Source of the DNA: Brienomyrus brachyistius | Lineage: Eukaryota > Chordata > Actinopteri > Osteoglossiformes > Mormyridae | Reading direction: 5' to 3' | NCBI RefSeq assembly: GCF_023856365.1 | Contig: NW_026042478.1 | Coordinates: forward strand, 180,344 to 244,343 | Length of the DNA: 64,000 nt | In this document: positions 44,661-59,090 of the stretch, piece by piece | Position numbering within the stretch: position 1 is the stretch's first letter | Layout: each line of letters begins with the position of its first letter | The notes under the pieces: generated by a model | The model's input: the letters and a program-made list of their open reading frames with translations, nothing else | Told to the model about the DNA's origin: nothing | Database searches by the model: none | Made by a program: the position numbers and the translations under genes

Positions 44661-47600
44661 TATGCTAATATGCTAATATGCTAATATGCTAATATGCTAA
44701 TATGCTAATATGCTAATATGCTAATATGCTAATATGCTATGCTAATATGCTAATATGCTAATTGCTAATATGCTAACACGCTATGCTAATATGCTAATAT
44801 GCTAATATGCTAATATGCTAATATGCTAATATGCTAATATATTAATATATTAATATGCTAATATGCTAATATGCTAATATGCTAATATGCTAATATGCTA
44901 TGCTAATATGCTAATATGCTAATATGCTAATATGCGAATACGCTAATATGCTAACACGCTATGCTAATATGCTAATATGCTAATATGCTATGCTAATATG
45001 CTAATATGCTAATATGCTAACACGCTATGCTAATATGCTAATATGCTAATATGCTATGCTAATATGCTAATATGCTAATATGCTAATATGCTAATATGCT
45101 AACACGCTATGCTAATATGCTAATATGCTAATATGCTAATATGCTATGCTAATATGCTAATATGCTAATACGCTAATATGCTAACACGCTATGCTAATAT
45201 GCTAATATGCTAATATGCTAATACGCTAATATGCTAACACGCTATGCTAATATGCAAATATGCTAATATGCTAATATGCTAATATGCTAATATGCTAATA
45301 CGCTAATATGCTAACACGCTATGCTAATATGCTAATATGCTAATATGCTATGCTAACATGCTAATATGCTAATACGCTAATATGCTAACACGCTATGCTA
45401 ATATGCTAATATGCTAATATGCTATGTTAATATGCTAATATGCTATGCTAATATGCTAATATGCTAATATGCTAATACGCTAATATGCTAACACGCAATG
45501 CTAATATGCTAATATGCTAATATGCTAATACGCTAATATGCTAACACGCTATGCTAATATGCTAATATGTTAATATGCTAATATGTTAATATGCTAATAT
45601 TTTATGCTAATATGCTAATATGCTAATATGCTAACACACTATGCTAATATGCTATGCTAATATGCTAATATGCTAATATGCTAACACGCTATGCTAATAT
45701 GCTAATATGCTAATATGCTAATATGCTATGCTAATATGCTAATATGCTAATATGCTAATATGCTAATATGCTAATATGCTGATATGCTATGCTAATATGC
45801 TAATACGCTAATATGCTAACACGCTATGCTAATATGCTAATATGCTAATATGCTAATATGCTAATATGCTAATATGCTATGCTAATATGCTATGCTAATA
45901 TGCTATGCTATGCTAATATGCTAACACGCTATGCTAATATGCTAATATGCTAATATGCTAATATGCTAATATGCTAATATGCTATGCTAATATGCTAATA
46001 TGCTAATATGCTAATACACTAATATGCTAACACGCTATGCTAATATGCTATGCTAATATGCTAATATGCTAATATGCTAATATCCTAATATGCTAATATC
46101 CTAATATACTAATATGCTAATATGCTAACACGCTATGCTAATATGCTAATATGCTAATATGCTAATATGCTATGCTAATATGCTAATATGCTAATTGCTA
46201 ATATGCTAACACGCTATGCTAATATGCTAATATGCTAATATGCTAATATATTAATATATTAATATGTTAATATGCTAATATGCTATGCTAATATGCTAAT
46301 ATGCTAATACGCTAATATGCTAACACGCTATGCTAATATGCTAATATGCTAATATGCTAATATGCTAATATGCTATGCTAATATGCTAATATGCTAATAT
46401 GCTAATACGCTAATATGCTAACACGCTATGCTAATATGCTAATATGCTAATATGCTAATATGCTAATATGCTAATATGCTATGCTAATATGCTAATATGC
46501 TAATACGCTAATATGCTAACACGTTATGCTAATATGCTAATATGCTAATACGGTAATATGCTAATATGCTATGCTAATATGCTAATATGCTAATATGCTA
46601 ATATGCTAATACGCTAATATGCTAACACGCTATGCTAATATGCTAATATGCTAATATGCTAATATGCTAATATGCTAATATGCTATGCTAATATACTAAT
46701 ATGCTAATACGCTAATATGCTAATACGGTAATATGCTAATATACTATGCTAATATGCTAATATGCTATGCTAATATGCTAATATGCTAATATGCTAATAT
46801 GCTAACACGCTATGCTAATATGCTAATATGCTAATATGCTAATATGCTATGCTAATATACTAATATGCTAATACGCTAATATGCTAATACGCTAATATGC
46901 TAACACGCTATGCTAATATGCTAATATGCTAATATGCTAATATGCTAATTTGCTAATATGCTATGCTAATATGCTAATATGCTAATATGCTAATTTGCTA
47001 ATATGCTCACGCTATGCTAATATGCTTATATGCTAATATGCTAATATGCTAACACGCTATGCTAATATGCTAATATGCTATGCTAATATACTAATATGCT
47101 AATATGCTAATATGCTATGCTAATATGCTAATATGCTAATCCGCTATAACACGCTATGCTAATATGCTAATATGCTAATATGCTAATATGCTAACACGCT
47201 ATGCTAATATGCTAATATGCTAATATGCTAATATGGTATGCTAATATGCTAATATGCTAATACGCTAATATGCTAACACGCTATGCTATGCTAATATGCT
47301 AATATGCTAATATGCTAATATGCTAATATGCTAATATTCTATGCTAATATGCTAATATGCTAATATGCTAATATGCTAATATGCTAATACGCTAATATGC
47401 TAACACGCTATGCTAATATGCTAATATGCTAATATGCTAATATGCTATGCTAATATACTAATATGCTAATACGCTAATATGCTAATACGCTAATATGCTA
47501 ACACGCTATGCTAATATGCTAATATGCTAATATGCTAATATGCTAATTTGCTAATATGCTATGCTAATATGCTAATATGCTAATATGCTAATATGCTAAT

Positions 47601-50600
47601 ATGCTCACGCTATGCTAATATGCTTATATGCTAATATGCTAATATGCTAACACGCTATGCTAATATGCTAATATGCTATGCTAATATACTAATATGCTAA
47701 TATGCTAATATGCTATGCTAATATGCTAATATGCTAATCCGCTATAACACGCTATGCTAATATGCTAATATGCTAATATGCTAATATGCTAACACGCTAT
47801 GCTAATATGCTAATATGCTAATATGCTAATATGGTATGCTAATATGCTAATATGCTAATACGCTAATATGCTAACACGCTATGCTATGCTAATATGCTAT
47901 GCTAATATGCTAATATGCTAATATGCTAATATGCTATGCTAATATGCTAATATGCTAATATGCTAATATGCTAATATGCTAATATGCTAACACGCTATGC
48001 TAATATGCTAATATGCTAATATGCTAATATGCTATGCTAATATGCTAATATGCTAATACGCTAATATGCTAACACGCTATGCTAATATGCTAATATGCTA
48101 ATATGCTATGCTAACATGCTAATATGCTAATACGCTAATATGCTAACACGCTATGCTAATATGCTAATATGCTAATATGCTAATATGCTAATATGTTAAT
48201 ATGCTAATATGCTATGCTAATATGCTATGCTAATATGCTAATATGCTAATATGCTAATACGCTAATATGCTAACACGCAATGCTAATATGCTAATATGCT
48301 AATATGCTAATACGCTAATATGCTAACACGCTATGCTAATATGCTAATATGTTAATATGCTAATATGTTAATATGCTAATATTTTATGCTAATATGCTAA
48401 TATGCTAACACACTATGCTAATATGCTATGCTAATATGCTAATATGCTAATATGCTAACACGCTATGCTAATATGCTAATATGCTAATATGCTATGCTAA
48501 TATGCTAATATGCTAATATGCTAATATGCTAATATGCTAACACGCTATGCTAATATGCTAATATGCTAATATGCTAATATGCTATGCTAATATGCTAATA
48601 TGCTAATACGCTAATATGCTAACACGCTATGCTAATATGCTAATATGCTAATATGCTAATACGCTAATATGCTAACACGCTATGCTAATATGCAAATATG
48701 CTAATATGCTAATATGCTAATATGCTAATACGCTAATATGCTAACACGCTATGCTAATATGCTAATATGCTAATATGCTATGCTAACATGCTAATATGCT
48801 AATACGCTAATATGCTAACACGCTATGCTAATATGCTAATATGCTAATATGCTATGTTAATATGCTAATATGCTATGCTAATATGCTAATATGCTAATAT
48901 GCTAATACGCTAATATGTTAACACGCAATGCTAATATGCTAATATGCTAATATGCTAATACGCTAATATGCTAACACGCTATGCTAATATGCTAATATGT
49001 TAATATGCTAATATGTTAATATGCTAATATGTTAATATGCTAATATTTTATGCTAATATGCTAATATGCTAATATGCTAACACACTATGCTAATATGCTA
49101 TGCTAATATGCTAATATGCTAATATGCTAACACGCTATGCTAATATGCTAATATGCTAATATGCTAATATGCTAATATGCTATGCTAATATGCTAATATG
49201 CTAATATGCTAATATGCTAATATGCTAATATGCTAATATGCTAATATGCTGATATGCTATGCTAATATGCTAATACGCTAATATGCTAACACGCTATGCT
49301 AATATGCTAATATGCTAATATGCTAATATGCTAATATGCTAATATGCTATGCTAATATGCTATGCTATGCTAATATGCTAACACGCTATGCTAATATGCT
49401 AATATGCTAATATGCTAATATGCTAATATGCTAATATGCTAATATGCTATGCTAATATGCTAATATGCTAATACACTAATATGCTAACACGCTATGCTAA
49501 TATGCTATGCTAATATGCTAATATGCTAATATGCTAATATCGTAATATGCTAATATCCTAATATACTAATATGCTAATATGCTAACACGCTATGCTAATA
49601 TGCTAATATGTTAATATGCTAATATGCTATGCTAATATGCTAATATGCTAATACGCTAATATGCTAACACGCTATGCTAATATGCTAATATGCTAATATG
49701 CTAATATGCTAATATGCTATGCTAATATGCTAATATGCTAATATGCTAATACGCTAATATGCTAACACGCTATGCTAATATGCTAATATGCTAATATGCT
49801 AATATGCTAATATGCTAATATGCTAATATGCTATGCTAATATGCTAATATGCTAATACGCTAATATGCTAACACGTTATGCTAATATGCTAATATGCTAA
49901 TACGGTAATATGCTAATATGCTATGCTAATATGCTAATATGCTATGCTAATATGCTAATATGCTAATATGCTAATACGCTAATATGCTAACACGCTATGC
50001 TAATATGCTAATATGCTAATATGCTAATATGCTAATATGCTATGCTAATATACTAATATGCTAATACGCTAATATGCTAATACGCTAATATGCTAACACG
50101 CTATGCTAATATGCTAATATGCTAATATGCTAATATGCTAATTTGCTAATATGCTATGCTAATATGCTAATATGCTAATATGCTAATATGCTAATATGCT
50201 CACGCTATGCTAATATGCTTATATGCTAATATGCTAATATGCTAACACGCTATGCTAATATGCTAATATGCTATGCTAATATACTAATATGCTAATATGC
50301 TAATATGCTATGCTAATATGCTAATATGCTAATCCGCTAATATGCTAACACGCTATGCTATGCTAATATGCTATGCTAATATGCTAATATGCTAATATGC
50401 TAATATGCTAATATGCTATGCTAATATGCTAATATGCTAATATGCTAATACGCTAATATGCTAACACGCTATGCTAATATGCTAATATGCTAATATGCTA
50501 ATATGCTAATATGCTATGCTAATATGCTAATATGCCAATACGCTAATATGCTAACACGCTATGCTAATATGCTAATATGCTAATATGCTAATACGCTAAT

Positions 50601-50913
50601 ATGCTAACACGCTATCCTAATATGCTAATATGCTAATATGCTATGCTAATATGCTAATATGCTAATATGCTAATATGCTAATATGCTAACACGCTATGCT
50701 AATATGCTAATATGCTAATATGCTAATACGCTAATATGCTAACACGCTATGCTAATATGCAAATATGCATGCTAATATGCTAATATGCTATGCTAATATG
50801 CTAATATGCTAATTGCTATGCTAACACGCTATGCTAATATGCTAATATGCTAATATGCTAATATGCTATGCTAATATGCTAATATGCTAATATGCTAATA
50901 TGCTAATATTCTA
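44661..50913 (+). repeat. Mosaic of HOR modules, left of the insert
   Basis: The same module markers are present but in shortened or shuffled order: one TTTT module at 45600 followed by ATCCT at 46082, then TTTT modules at 48382 and 49046 followed by an ATCGT/ATCCT pair at 49537-49560. ATCGT replaces ATCCT here, a private change. Near the insert the array contains a short irregular ATGCATGC junction at 50766 and another GCTAATTGCTATG short unit near 50811. No gene-like sequence is present. Confidence 0.75.
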
Positions 50914-50926
50914 CAACAACAACAAA
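50914..50926 (-). repeat. (CAA)4 microsatellite tail of the insert
   Basis: Four CAA units plus a trailing A lie at the left edge of the insert, directly against the satellite. On the minus strand this is (TTG)4 at the end of the element. Short simple-sequence tails of this kind are typical of non-LTR retroelement 3' ends, so the tail supports minus-strand orientation for the insertion. Confidence 0.7.
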
Positions 50927-50968
50927 TTTATTTTTATATAGCGCATTATCACAACATTACATTGTCTC

Positions 50969-50978
50969 AAAGCGCTTT
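50969..50978. other. Perfect 10-bp palindrome AAAGCGCTTT within the insert
   Basis: AAAGCGCTTT is its own reverse complement. A second GCGC lies upstream at 50941-50944, within TATAGCGC, and can pair with AGCGC/GCGCT here to give a stem across the AT-rich spacer. Paired GCGC blocks of this kind recur in the 3' tails of fish retroelements. Structure formation is inferred. Confidence 0.6.
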
Positions 50979-51110
50979 ACAGTATCCTCACCCAAAGCCC
51001 CCAGTGAGTAAGCCATAGGCGACAGTGGCAAGGAAAAACTCCCTAGAAGGAAGAAACCTTGAGAGGGACCAGACTCAAAGGGGAAGCCCATCCTCCAGGG
51101 GCCGGCAGGG

Positions 51111-51127
51111 ATAGTCAAATAGACTAT
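51111..51127. other. Hairpin at the insert/satellite junction (ATAGTC-AAATA-GACTAT)
   Basis: ATAGTC at 51111-51116 and GACTAT at 51122-51127 are exact reverse complements separated by the 5-base loop AAATA. The right half of the stem borrows CTAT from the first satellite bases, so the hairpin exists only because of the insertion. It may be chance; six-base stems are not rare. Confidence 0.5.
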
Positions 51128-51129
51128 GC

Positions 51130-54000
51130 TAATATGCTAATATGCTAATACGCTAATATGCTAACACGCTATGCTAATGTGCTAATATGCTAATATGCTA
51201 ATATGCTAATATGCTATGCTAATATGCTAATATGCTAATACGCTAATATGCTAACACGCTATGCTAATATGCTAATATGCTAATATGCTATGCTAATATG
51301 CTAATATGCTAATATGCTAATACGCTAATATGCTAACACGCTATGCTAATATGCTAATATGCTAATATGTTAGTATGCTAATATGCTATGCTAATATACT
51401 AATATGCTAATACGCTAATATGCTAAAACGCTATGCTAATATGCTAATATGCTAATATGCTAATATGCTAATATGCTAATATGCTAATATGCTAATATGC
51501 TATGCTAATATGCTAATACGCTAATATGCTAACACGCTATGCTAATATGTTAATATGCTAATATGCTAATATGCTAATATGCTAATATGCTATGCTAATA
51601 TGCTAATATGCTATGCTATTATGCTAATATGCTAATATGCTAATACGCTAATATGCTAACACGCTATGCTAATATGCTAATATGCTAATATGCTAATATG
51701 CTATGCTAATATACTAATATGCTAATACGCTAATATGCTAACACGCTATGCTAATATGCTAATATGCTAATATGCTAATATGCTAATATGCTATGCTAAT
51801 ACGCTAATATGCTAACACGCTATGCTAATATGCTAATATGCTAATATGCTAATATGCTAACACGCTATGCTAATATGCTAATATGCTATTCTAATATGCT
51901 AATATGCTATGCTAATATGCTAATATGCTAATCCGCTATGTTAACACGCTATGCTAATATGCTAATATGCTAATATGCTAATATGCTAACACGCTATGCT
52001 AATATGCTAATATGCTAATATGCTAATATGCTAATATGCTAATATGGTATGCTAATATGCTAATATGCTAATACGCTAATATGCTAACACGCTATGCTAA
52101 TATGCTAATATACTATGCTAATATGCTAATATGCTAATATGCTAATATGCTAATATGCTAATATGCTATGCTAATATGCTAATATGCTAATACGCTAATA
52201 TGCTAACACGCTATGCTAATATGCTAATATGCTAATATGCTAATATACTAATATGCTATGCTAATATGCTAATATGCTAATATGCTAATACGCTAATATG
52301 CTAACACGCTATGCTAATATGCTAATATGCTAATATGCTAATATGCTAATATGCTATGCTAATATACTAATATGCTAATACGCTAATATGCTAAATCGCT
52401 ATGCTAATGTGCTAATATGCTAATATGCTAATATGCTATGCTAATATGCTAATATGCTAATACGCTAATATGCTAACACGCTATGCTAATATGCTAATAT
52501 GCTAATATGCTATGCTAATATGCTAATATGCTAATATGCTAATACGCTAATATGCTAACACGCTATGCTAATATGCTAATATGCTAATATGCTAGTATGC
52601 TAATATGCTATGCTAATATACTAATATGCTAATACGCTAATATGCTAACACGCTATGCTAATGTGCTAATATGCTAATATGCTAATATGCTATGCTAATA
52701 TGCTAATATGCTAATACGCTAATATGCTAACACGCTATGCTAATATGCTAATATGCTAACACGCTATGCTAATATGCTATGCTAATATGCTAATATGCTA
52801 ATATGCTATGCTAATATGCTAATATGCTAATCCGCTATGTTAACACGCTATGCTAATATGCTAATATGCTAATATGCTAATATGCTAATATGCTAACACG
52901 CTATGCTAATATGCTAATATACTAATATGCTAATATGGTATGCTAATATGCTAATATGCTAATACGCTAATATGCTAACACGCTATGCTAATATGCTAAT
53001 ATGCTAATATGCTAATATGCTAATATGTTAATATGCTATGCTAATATGCTAATATGCTAATATGCTAATATGCTAATATGCTAATATGCTATGCTAATAT
53101 GCTAATATGCTAATATGCTAATATGCTAATATGCTAATATGCTATGCTAATATGCTAATATGCTAATATGCTAATATGCTAATATGCTAACACGCTATGC
53201 TAATATGCTAATATGTTAATATGCTAATATGCTAATATGCTATGCTAATATGCTAATATGCTATGCTAATATGCTAATATGCTAATATGCTAATATGCTA
53301 ATATGCTAATATGCTATGCTAATATGCTAATATGCTAATATGCTAATACGCTAATATGCTAACACGCTATGCTAATATGCTATTATGCTAATATGCTAAT
53401 ACGCTAATATGCTAACATGCTATGCTAATATGCTAATATGCTAATATGCTAATACGCTAATATGCTAACACGCTATGCTAATATGCAAATATGCTAATAT
53501 GCTAATATGCTAATATGCTAATATGCTAATACGCTAATACGCTAATATGCTTACACGCTATGCTAATATGCTAATATGCTAATATGCTATGTTAATATGC
53601 TAATATGCTAATACGCTAATATGCTAACACGCTATGCTAATATGCTAATATGCTAATATGTTAATATGCTAATATGCTATGCTAATATGCTAATATGCTA
53701 ATACGCTAATATGCTAATACGCTAATATGCTAACACGCTATGCTAATATGCTATGCTAATATGTTAATATGCTAATATGCTATTCTAATATGCTATGCTA
53801 ATACGCTAATATGCTAATATGCTAACACGCTATGCTAATATGCTAATATGCTAATATGCTAATATGCTATGCTAATATGCTAATATGCTAATACGCTAAT
53901 ATGCTAACACGCTATGCTAATATGCTAATATGCTAATATGCTAATATGCTATGCTAATATGCTATGTTAATACGCTAATATTCTAACACGCTATGCTAAT
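51130..54000 (+). repeat. Mosaic of CpG-cassette modules, right of the insert
   Basis: Dense ACGCTAAT-ATGCTAAC-ACGCT cassettes, with CCGCTATGTTAACACGC at about 51932 and 52832, a form also seen near 4602, 15139 and 56249. I could not align this part to a single HOR copy with constant shift. It contains private variants such as ATGCTAAATCGC near 52390 and GCTAAAACGC near 51424. Confidence 0.7.
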
Positions 54001-57000
54001 ATGCTAATATGCTAATATGCTAATATATTAATATGCTAATATGCTAATATGCTAATATGCTAATATGCTAATATGCTAATACGCTAACACGCTATGCTAA
54101 TATGCTAATATGCTAATATGCTAATATGCTATGCTAATATGCTATGTTAATATGCTAATACACTAACACGCTATGCTAATATTCTAATATGCTAATATGC
54201 TAATATGCTAATATGCTAATATGCTAATATGCTAATATGCTATGCTAATATGCTAATATGCTAATATGCTAATATGCTAATATGCTATGTTAATATGCTA
54301 ATATGCTAATATGCTAATATGCTATGCTAATATGCTAATATGCTAATATGCTATGCTAATATGCTATGCTAATATGCTAATATGCTATGCTAATATGCTA
54401 TGCTAATATGCTAATATGCTAATACACTAACACGCTATACTAATATGCTAATATGCTAATATGCTAATATGCTATGTTAATATGCTAATATGCTAACATG
54501 CTAATATGCTAATATGCTAATATGCTAATACGCTAATATGCTAACACGCAATACTAATATGCTAATATGCTAATATGCTAATATGCTAATATACTAATAC
54601 GCTAATATGCTAATATGCTAATATGCTATGCTAATATGCTAATATGCTAATACGCTAATATGCTAACACGCTATGCTAATATGCTAATATGCTAATATGC
54701 TAATATGCTAATATGCTATGCTAATATGCTAATATGCTAATATGCTAATACGCTAATATGCTAACACGCTATGCTAATATGCTAATATGCTAATATGCTA
54801 ATATGCTAATATGCTATGCTAATATACTAATATGCTAATACGCTAATATGCTAACACGCTATGCTAATGTGCTAATATGCTAATATGCTAATATGCTAAT
54901 ATGCTATGCTAATATGCTAATATTCTAATACGCTAAAATGCTAACACGCTATGCTAATATGCTAATATGCTAATATGCTAATATGCTAATACGCTAATAT
55001 GCTAACACGCTATGCTAATATGCAAATATGCTAATATGCTAATATGCAAATATGCTAATATGCTAATATGCTAATATGCAAATATGCTATGCTAATATGC
55101 TAATATGCTAATATGCTAATATGCTAATACGCTAATATGCTAACACGCTATACTAATATGCTAATATGCTAATATGCTAATATGCTATGCTAATATGCTA
55201 ATATGCTAATACGCTAATATGCTAACACGCTATGCTAATATGCTAATATGCAAATATGCTAATATGTTATGTTAATATGCTATGATAATATGCTAATTTG
55301 CTAATACGCTAATATGCTAACACGCAATGCTAATATGCTAATATGCTAATATGCTAATATGCTATGCTAATATACTATGCGAATACGCTAATATGCTAAC
55401 ACGCTATGCTAATATGCTAATATGCTAATATGCTAATATGCTAATATGCTAATATGCTATGCTAATATGCTAATATGCTAATATGCTAATACGTTAATAT
55501 GCTAACACGCTATGCTAATATGCTAATATGCTAATATGCTATGCTAATATGCTAATATGCTAATATACTAATATGCTAATATGCTAGTATGCTATGCTAA
55601 TATGCTAATATGCTAATATGCTAATATGCTAATATGCTAATATGCTAACACGCTATGCTAATATGCTAATATGCTAATATGCTAATATGCTATGCTAATA
55701 TGCTAATATGCTAATATGCTAATATGCTATGCTAATATGCTAATACGCTAATATGCTAACACGCTATGCTAATATGCTAATATATTAATATGCTAATATG
55801 CTAATATGCTATCCTAATATGCTAATATCCTAATATACTAATATGCTAATATGCTAACACGCTATGCTAATATGCTAATATGCTAATATGCTAATATGCT
55901 AATATGCTAATATGCTAATATGCTAATATGCTATGCTAATATGCTAATATGCTAATTGCTAATATGCTAACACGCTATGCTAATATGCTAATATGCTAAT
56001 ATGCTAATATGCTAATATATTAATATATTAATATGCTAATATGCTAATATGCTAATATGCTAATATGCTAATATGCTATGCTAATATGCTAATATGCTAA
56101 TATGCGAATACGCTAATATGCTAACACGCTATGCTAATATGCTAATATGCTAATATGCTATGCTAATATGCTAATATGCTAATATGCTAATACGCTAATA
56201 TGCTAACACGCTATGCTAATATGCTATGCTAATATGCTAATATGCTAATCCGCTATGTTAACACGCTATGCTAATATGCTAATATGCTAATATGCTAATA
56301 TGCTAACACGCTAATATACTAACACGCTACGCTAATATGCTAATATGCTAATATGCTAATATGCTAATATGCTAATATGCTATGCTAATATGCTAATATG
56401 CTAATACGCTAATATGCTAACACGCTATGCTAATATGCTAATATGCTAATATGCTAATATGCTAATACGCTAATATGCTAACACGCTATGCTAATATGCT
56501 AATATGCTAATATGCTAATATGCTATGCTAACATGCTAATATGCTAATACGCTAATATGCTAACACGCTATGCTAATATGCTAATATGCTAATATGCTAA
56601 TATGTTAATATGCTAATATGCTATGCTAATATGCTAATAAGCTAATATGCTAATATGCTAATACGCTAATATGCTAACACGCAATGCTAATATGCTAATA
56701 TGCTAATATGCTAATACGCTAATATGCTAACACGCTATGCTAATATGCTAATATGTTAATATGCTAATATGTTAATATGCTAATATTTTATGCTAATATG
56801 CTAATATGCTAATATGCTAACACACTATGCTAATATGCTATGCTAATATGCTAATATGCTAATATGCTAACACACTATGCTAATATGCTATGCTAATATG
56901 CTAATATGCTAATACGCTAATATGCTAACACGCTATGCTAATATGCTAATATGCTAATATGCTAATATGCTAATATGCTATGCTAATATGCTAATATGCT

Positions 57001-59090
57001 AATACGCTAATATGCTAACACGCTATGCTAATATGCTAATATGCTAATATGCTAATACGCTAATATGCTAACACGCTATGCTAATATGCAAATATGCTAA
57101 TATGCTAATATGCTAATATGCTAATATGCTAATACGCTAATATGCTAACACGCTATGCTAATATGCTAATATGCTAATATGCTATGCTAACATGCTAATA
57201 TGCTAATACGCTAATATGCTAACACGCTATGCTAATATGCTAATATGCTAATATGCTATGTTAATATGCTAATATGCTATGCTAATATGCTAATATGCTA
57301 ATATGCTAATACGCTAATATGCTAACACGCAATGCTAATATGTTAATATGCTAATATGCTAATACGCTAATATGCTAACACGCTATGCTAATATGCTAAT
57401 ATGTTAATATGCTAATATGTTAATATGCTAATATTTTATGCTAATATGCTAATATGCTAATATGCTAACACACTATGCTAATATGCTATGCTAATATGCT
57501 AATATGCTAATATGCTAACACGCTATGCTAATATGCTAATATGCTAATATGCTAATATGCTATGCTAATATGCTAATACGCTAATATGCTAACACGCTAT
57601 GCTAATATGCTAATATGCTAATATGCTAATATGCTAATATGCTAATACGCTAATATGCTAACACGCTATGCTAATATGCAAATATGCTAATATGCTAATA
57701 TGCTAATATGCTAATACGCTAATATGCTAACACGCTATGCTAATATGCTAATATGCTATGCTAACATGCTAATATGCTAATACGCTAATATGCTAACACG
57801 CTATGCTAATATGCTAATATGCTAATATGCTAATATGTTAATATGCTAATATGCTATGCTAATATGCTAATATGCTAATATGCTAATACGCTAATATGCT
57901 AACACGCAATGCTAATATGCTAATATGCTAATATGCTAATACGCTAATATGCTAACACGCTATGCTAATATGCTACTATGTTAATATGCTAATATGTTAA
58001 TATGCTAATATTTTATGCTAATATGCTAATATGCTAATATGCTAACACACTATGCTAATATGCTATGCTAATATGCTAATATGCTAATATGCTAACATGC
58101 TATGCTAATATGCTAATATGCTAATATGCTATGCTAATATGCTAATATGCTAATATGCTAATATGCTAATATGCTAACACGCTATGCTAATATGCTAATA
58201 TGCTAATATGCTAATATGCTATGCTAATATGCTAATATGCTAATACGCTAATATGCTAACACGCTATGCTAATATGCTAATATGCTAATATGCTAATACG
58301 CTATGCTAACACGCTATGCTAATATACAAATATGCTAATATGCTAATATGCTAATATGCTAATACGCTAATATGCTAACACGCTATGCTAATATGCTAAT
58401 ATGCTAATATGCTATGCTAACATGCTAATATGCTAATACGCTAATATGCTAACACGCAATGCTAATATGCTAATATGCTAATATGCTAATACGCTAATAT
58501 GCTAACACGCTATGCTAATATGCTAATATGTTAATATGCTAATATGTTAATATGCTAATATTTTATGCTAATATGCTAATATGCTAATATGCTAACACAC
58601 TATGCTAATATGCTATGCTAATATGCTAATATGCTAATATGCTAACACGCTATGCTAATATGCTAATATGCTAATATGCTAATATGCTATGCTAATATGC
58701 TATGCTAATATGCTAATATGCTAATATGCTAATATGCTAATATGCTAATATGCTGATATGCTATGCTAATATGCTAATACGCTAATATGCTAACACGCTA
58801 TGCTAATATGCTAATATGCTAATATGCTAATATGCTAATATGCTAATATGCTATGCTAATATGCTATGCTATGCTAATATGCTAACACGCTATGCTAATA
58901 TGCTATATGCTAATATGCTAATATGCTAATATGCTAATATGCTATGCTAATATGCTAATATGCTAATACACTAATATGCTAACACGCTATGCTAATATGC
59001 TATGCTAATATGCTAATATGCTAATATGCTAATATCCTAATATGCTAATATCCTAATATACTAATATGCTAATATGCTAACACGCTATGC
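54001..59090 (+). repeat. HOR-like copy on the right side of the insert
   Basis: Marker order matches about 35.6-40.6 kb: GCTAAAATGC 54932, ATGCAAAT cluster near 55023-55080, GCGAATACGC near 55380 and 56104, TTTT modules 56786, 57434, 58011 and 58561, ATCCT 59034. Shifts from the fourth HOR copy run from 18642 down to 18509 bp. The rare TGCTACTATGTTAAT unit before the third TTTT module (57972) is also at the equivalent place near 39356. The same HOR family therefore lies on both sides of the insertion. Confidence 0.8.

Larger units (their letters stand above)
1..50913 (+). repeat. Octamer satellite array, left arm (ATGCTAAT)n
   Basis: A continuous head-to-tail tandem array of the 8-bp unit ATGCTAAT, with the 5-bp form ATGCT interspersed every few units. 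I see no orientation switch in this arm. The consensus has two G/C bases in eight, so the arm is close to 25% GC. Common unit variants are ACGCTAAT, ATGCTAAC, ACACTAAC, ATACTAAT, ATGTTAAT and ATGCAAAT. Neither strand can hold a long reading frame: the plus strand has TAA and the minus strand TAG in each octamer, and successive units rotate the frame. The array runs off the left edge of the window, so its true start is unknown. It is a satellite by unit size and length. Whether it is centromeric, subtelomeric or interstitial cannot be told from the sequence. Confidence 0.98.
50914..51123 (-). mobile_element. 210-bp dispersed-repeat insertion, probably a non-LTR retroelement (SINE/LINE) 3' fragment
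   Basis: This is the only non-satellite sequence in the window and is far richer in GC than its surroundings. On the plus strand it begins with (CAA)4, then TTTATTTTTATATAGCGC, a short spacer and CAAAGCGCTTTACAG. It continues with GGCGACAGTGGCAAGGAAAA, CTCCCT, AGGAAGAAACCTTGAGAGG and GACCAGACTCAAAGGGG. From memory these later segments match a repeat found throughout ray-finned fish genomes, often in 3' untranslated regions. Read on the minus strand, the GTAAAGCGCTTTGAG and GCGCTATATAA segments followed by (TTG)n resemble the 3' tail of many fish SINEs and LINEs, which is why the minus strand is assigned. The satellite trinucleotide CTA sits on both sides (50911-50913 and 51124-51126), but CTA occurs in every satellite unit and so is weak evidence for a target-site duplication. 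The exact family is not named. Confidence 0.75.

Noticed and set aside
50927..50940. TATA-type promoter (TTTATTTTTATATA) in the insert
   Set aside because: The AT-rich stretch lies in the part that resembles a retroelement 3' tail, there is no gene downstream, and the surrounding satellite is equally AT-rich.
50914..51123. tRNA, 5S or other RNA gene in the insert
   Set aside because: I saw no cloverleaf arrangement or clear A and B box pair. The sequence fits better as the body and 3' tail of a dispersed fish repeat.
50911..51126. Target-site duplication CTA flanking the insert
   Set aside because: CTA occurs in every satellite unit, so a 3-bp match on both sides is expected by chance and cannot define a duplication.
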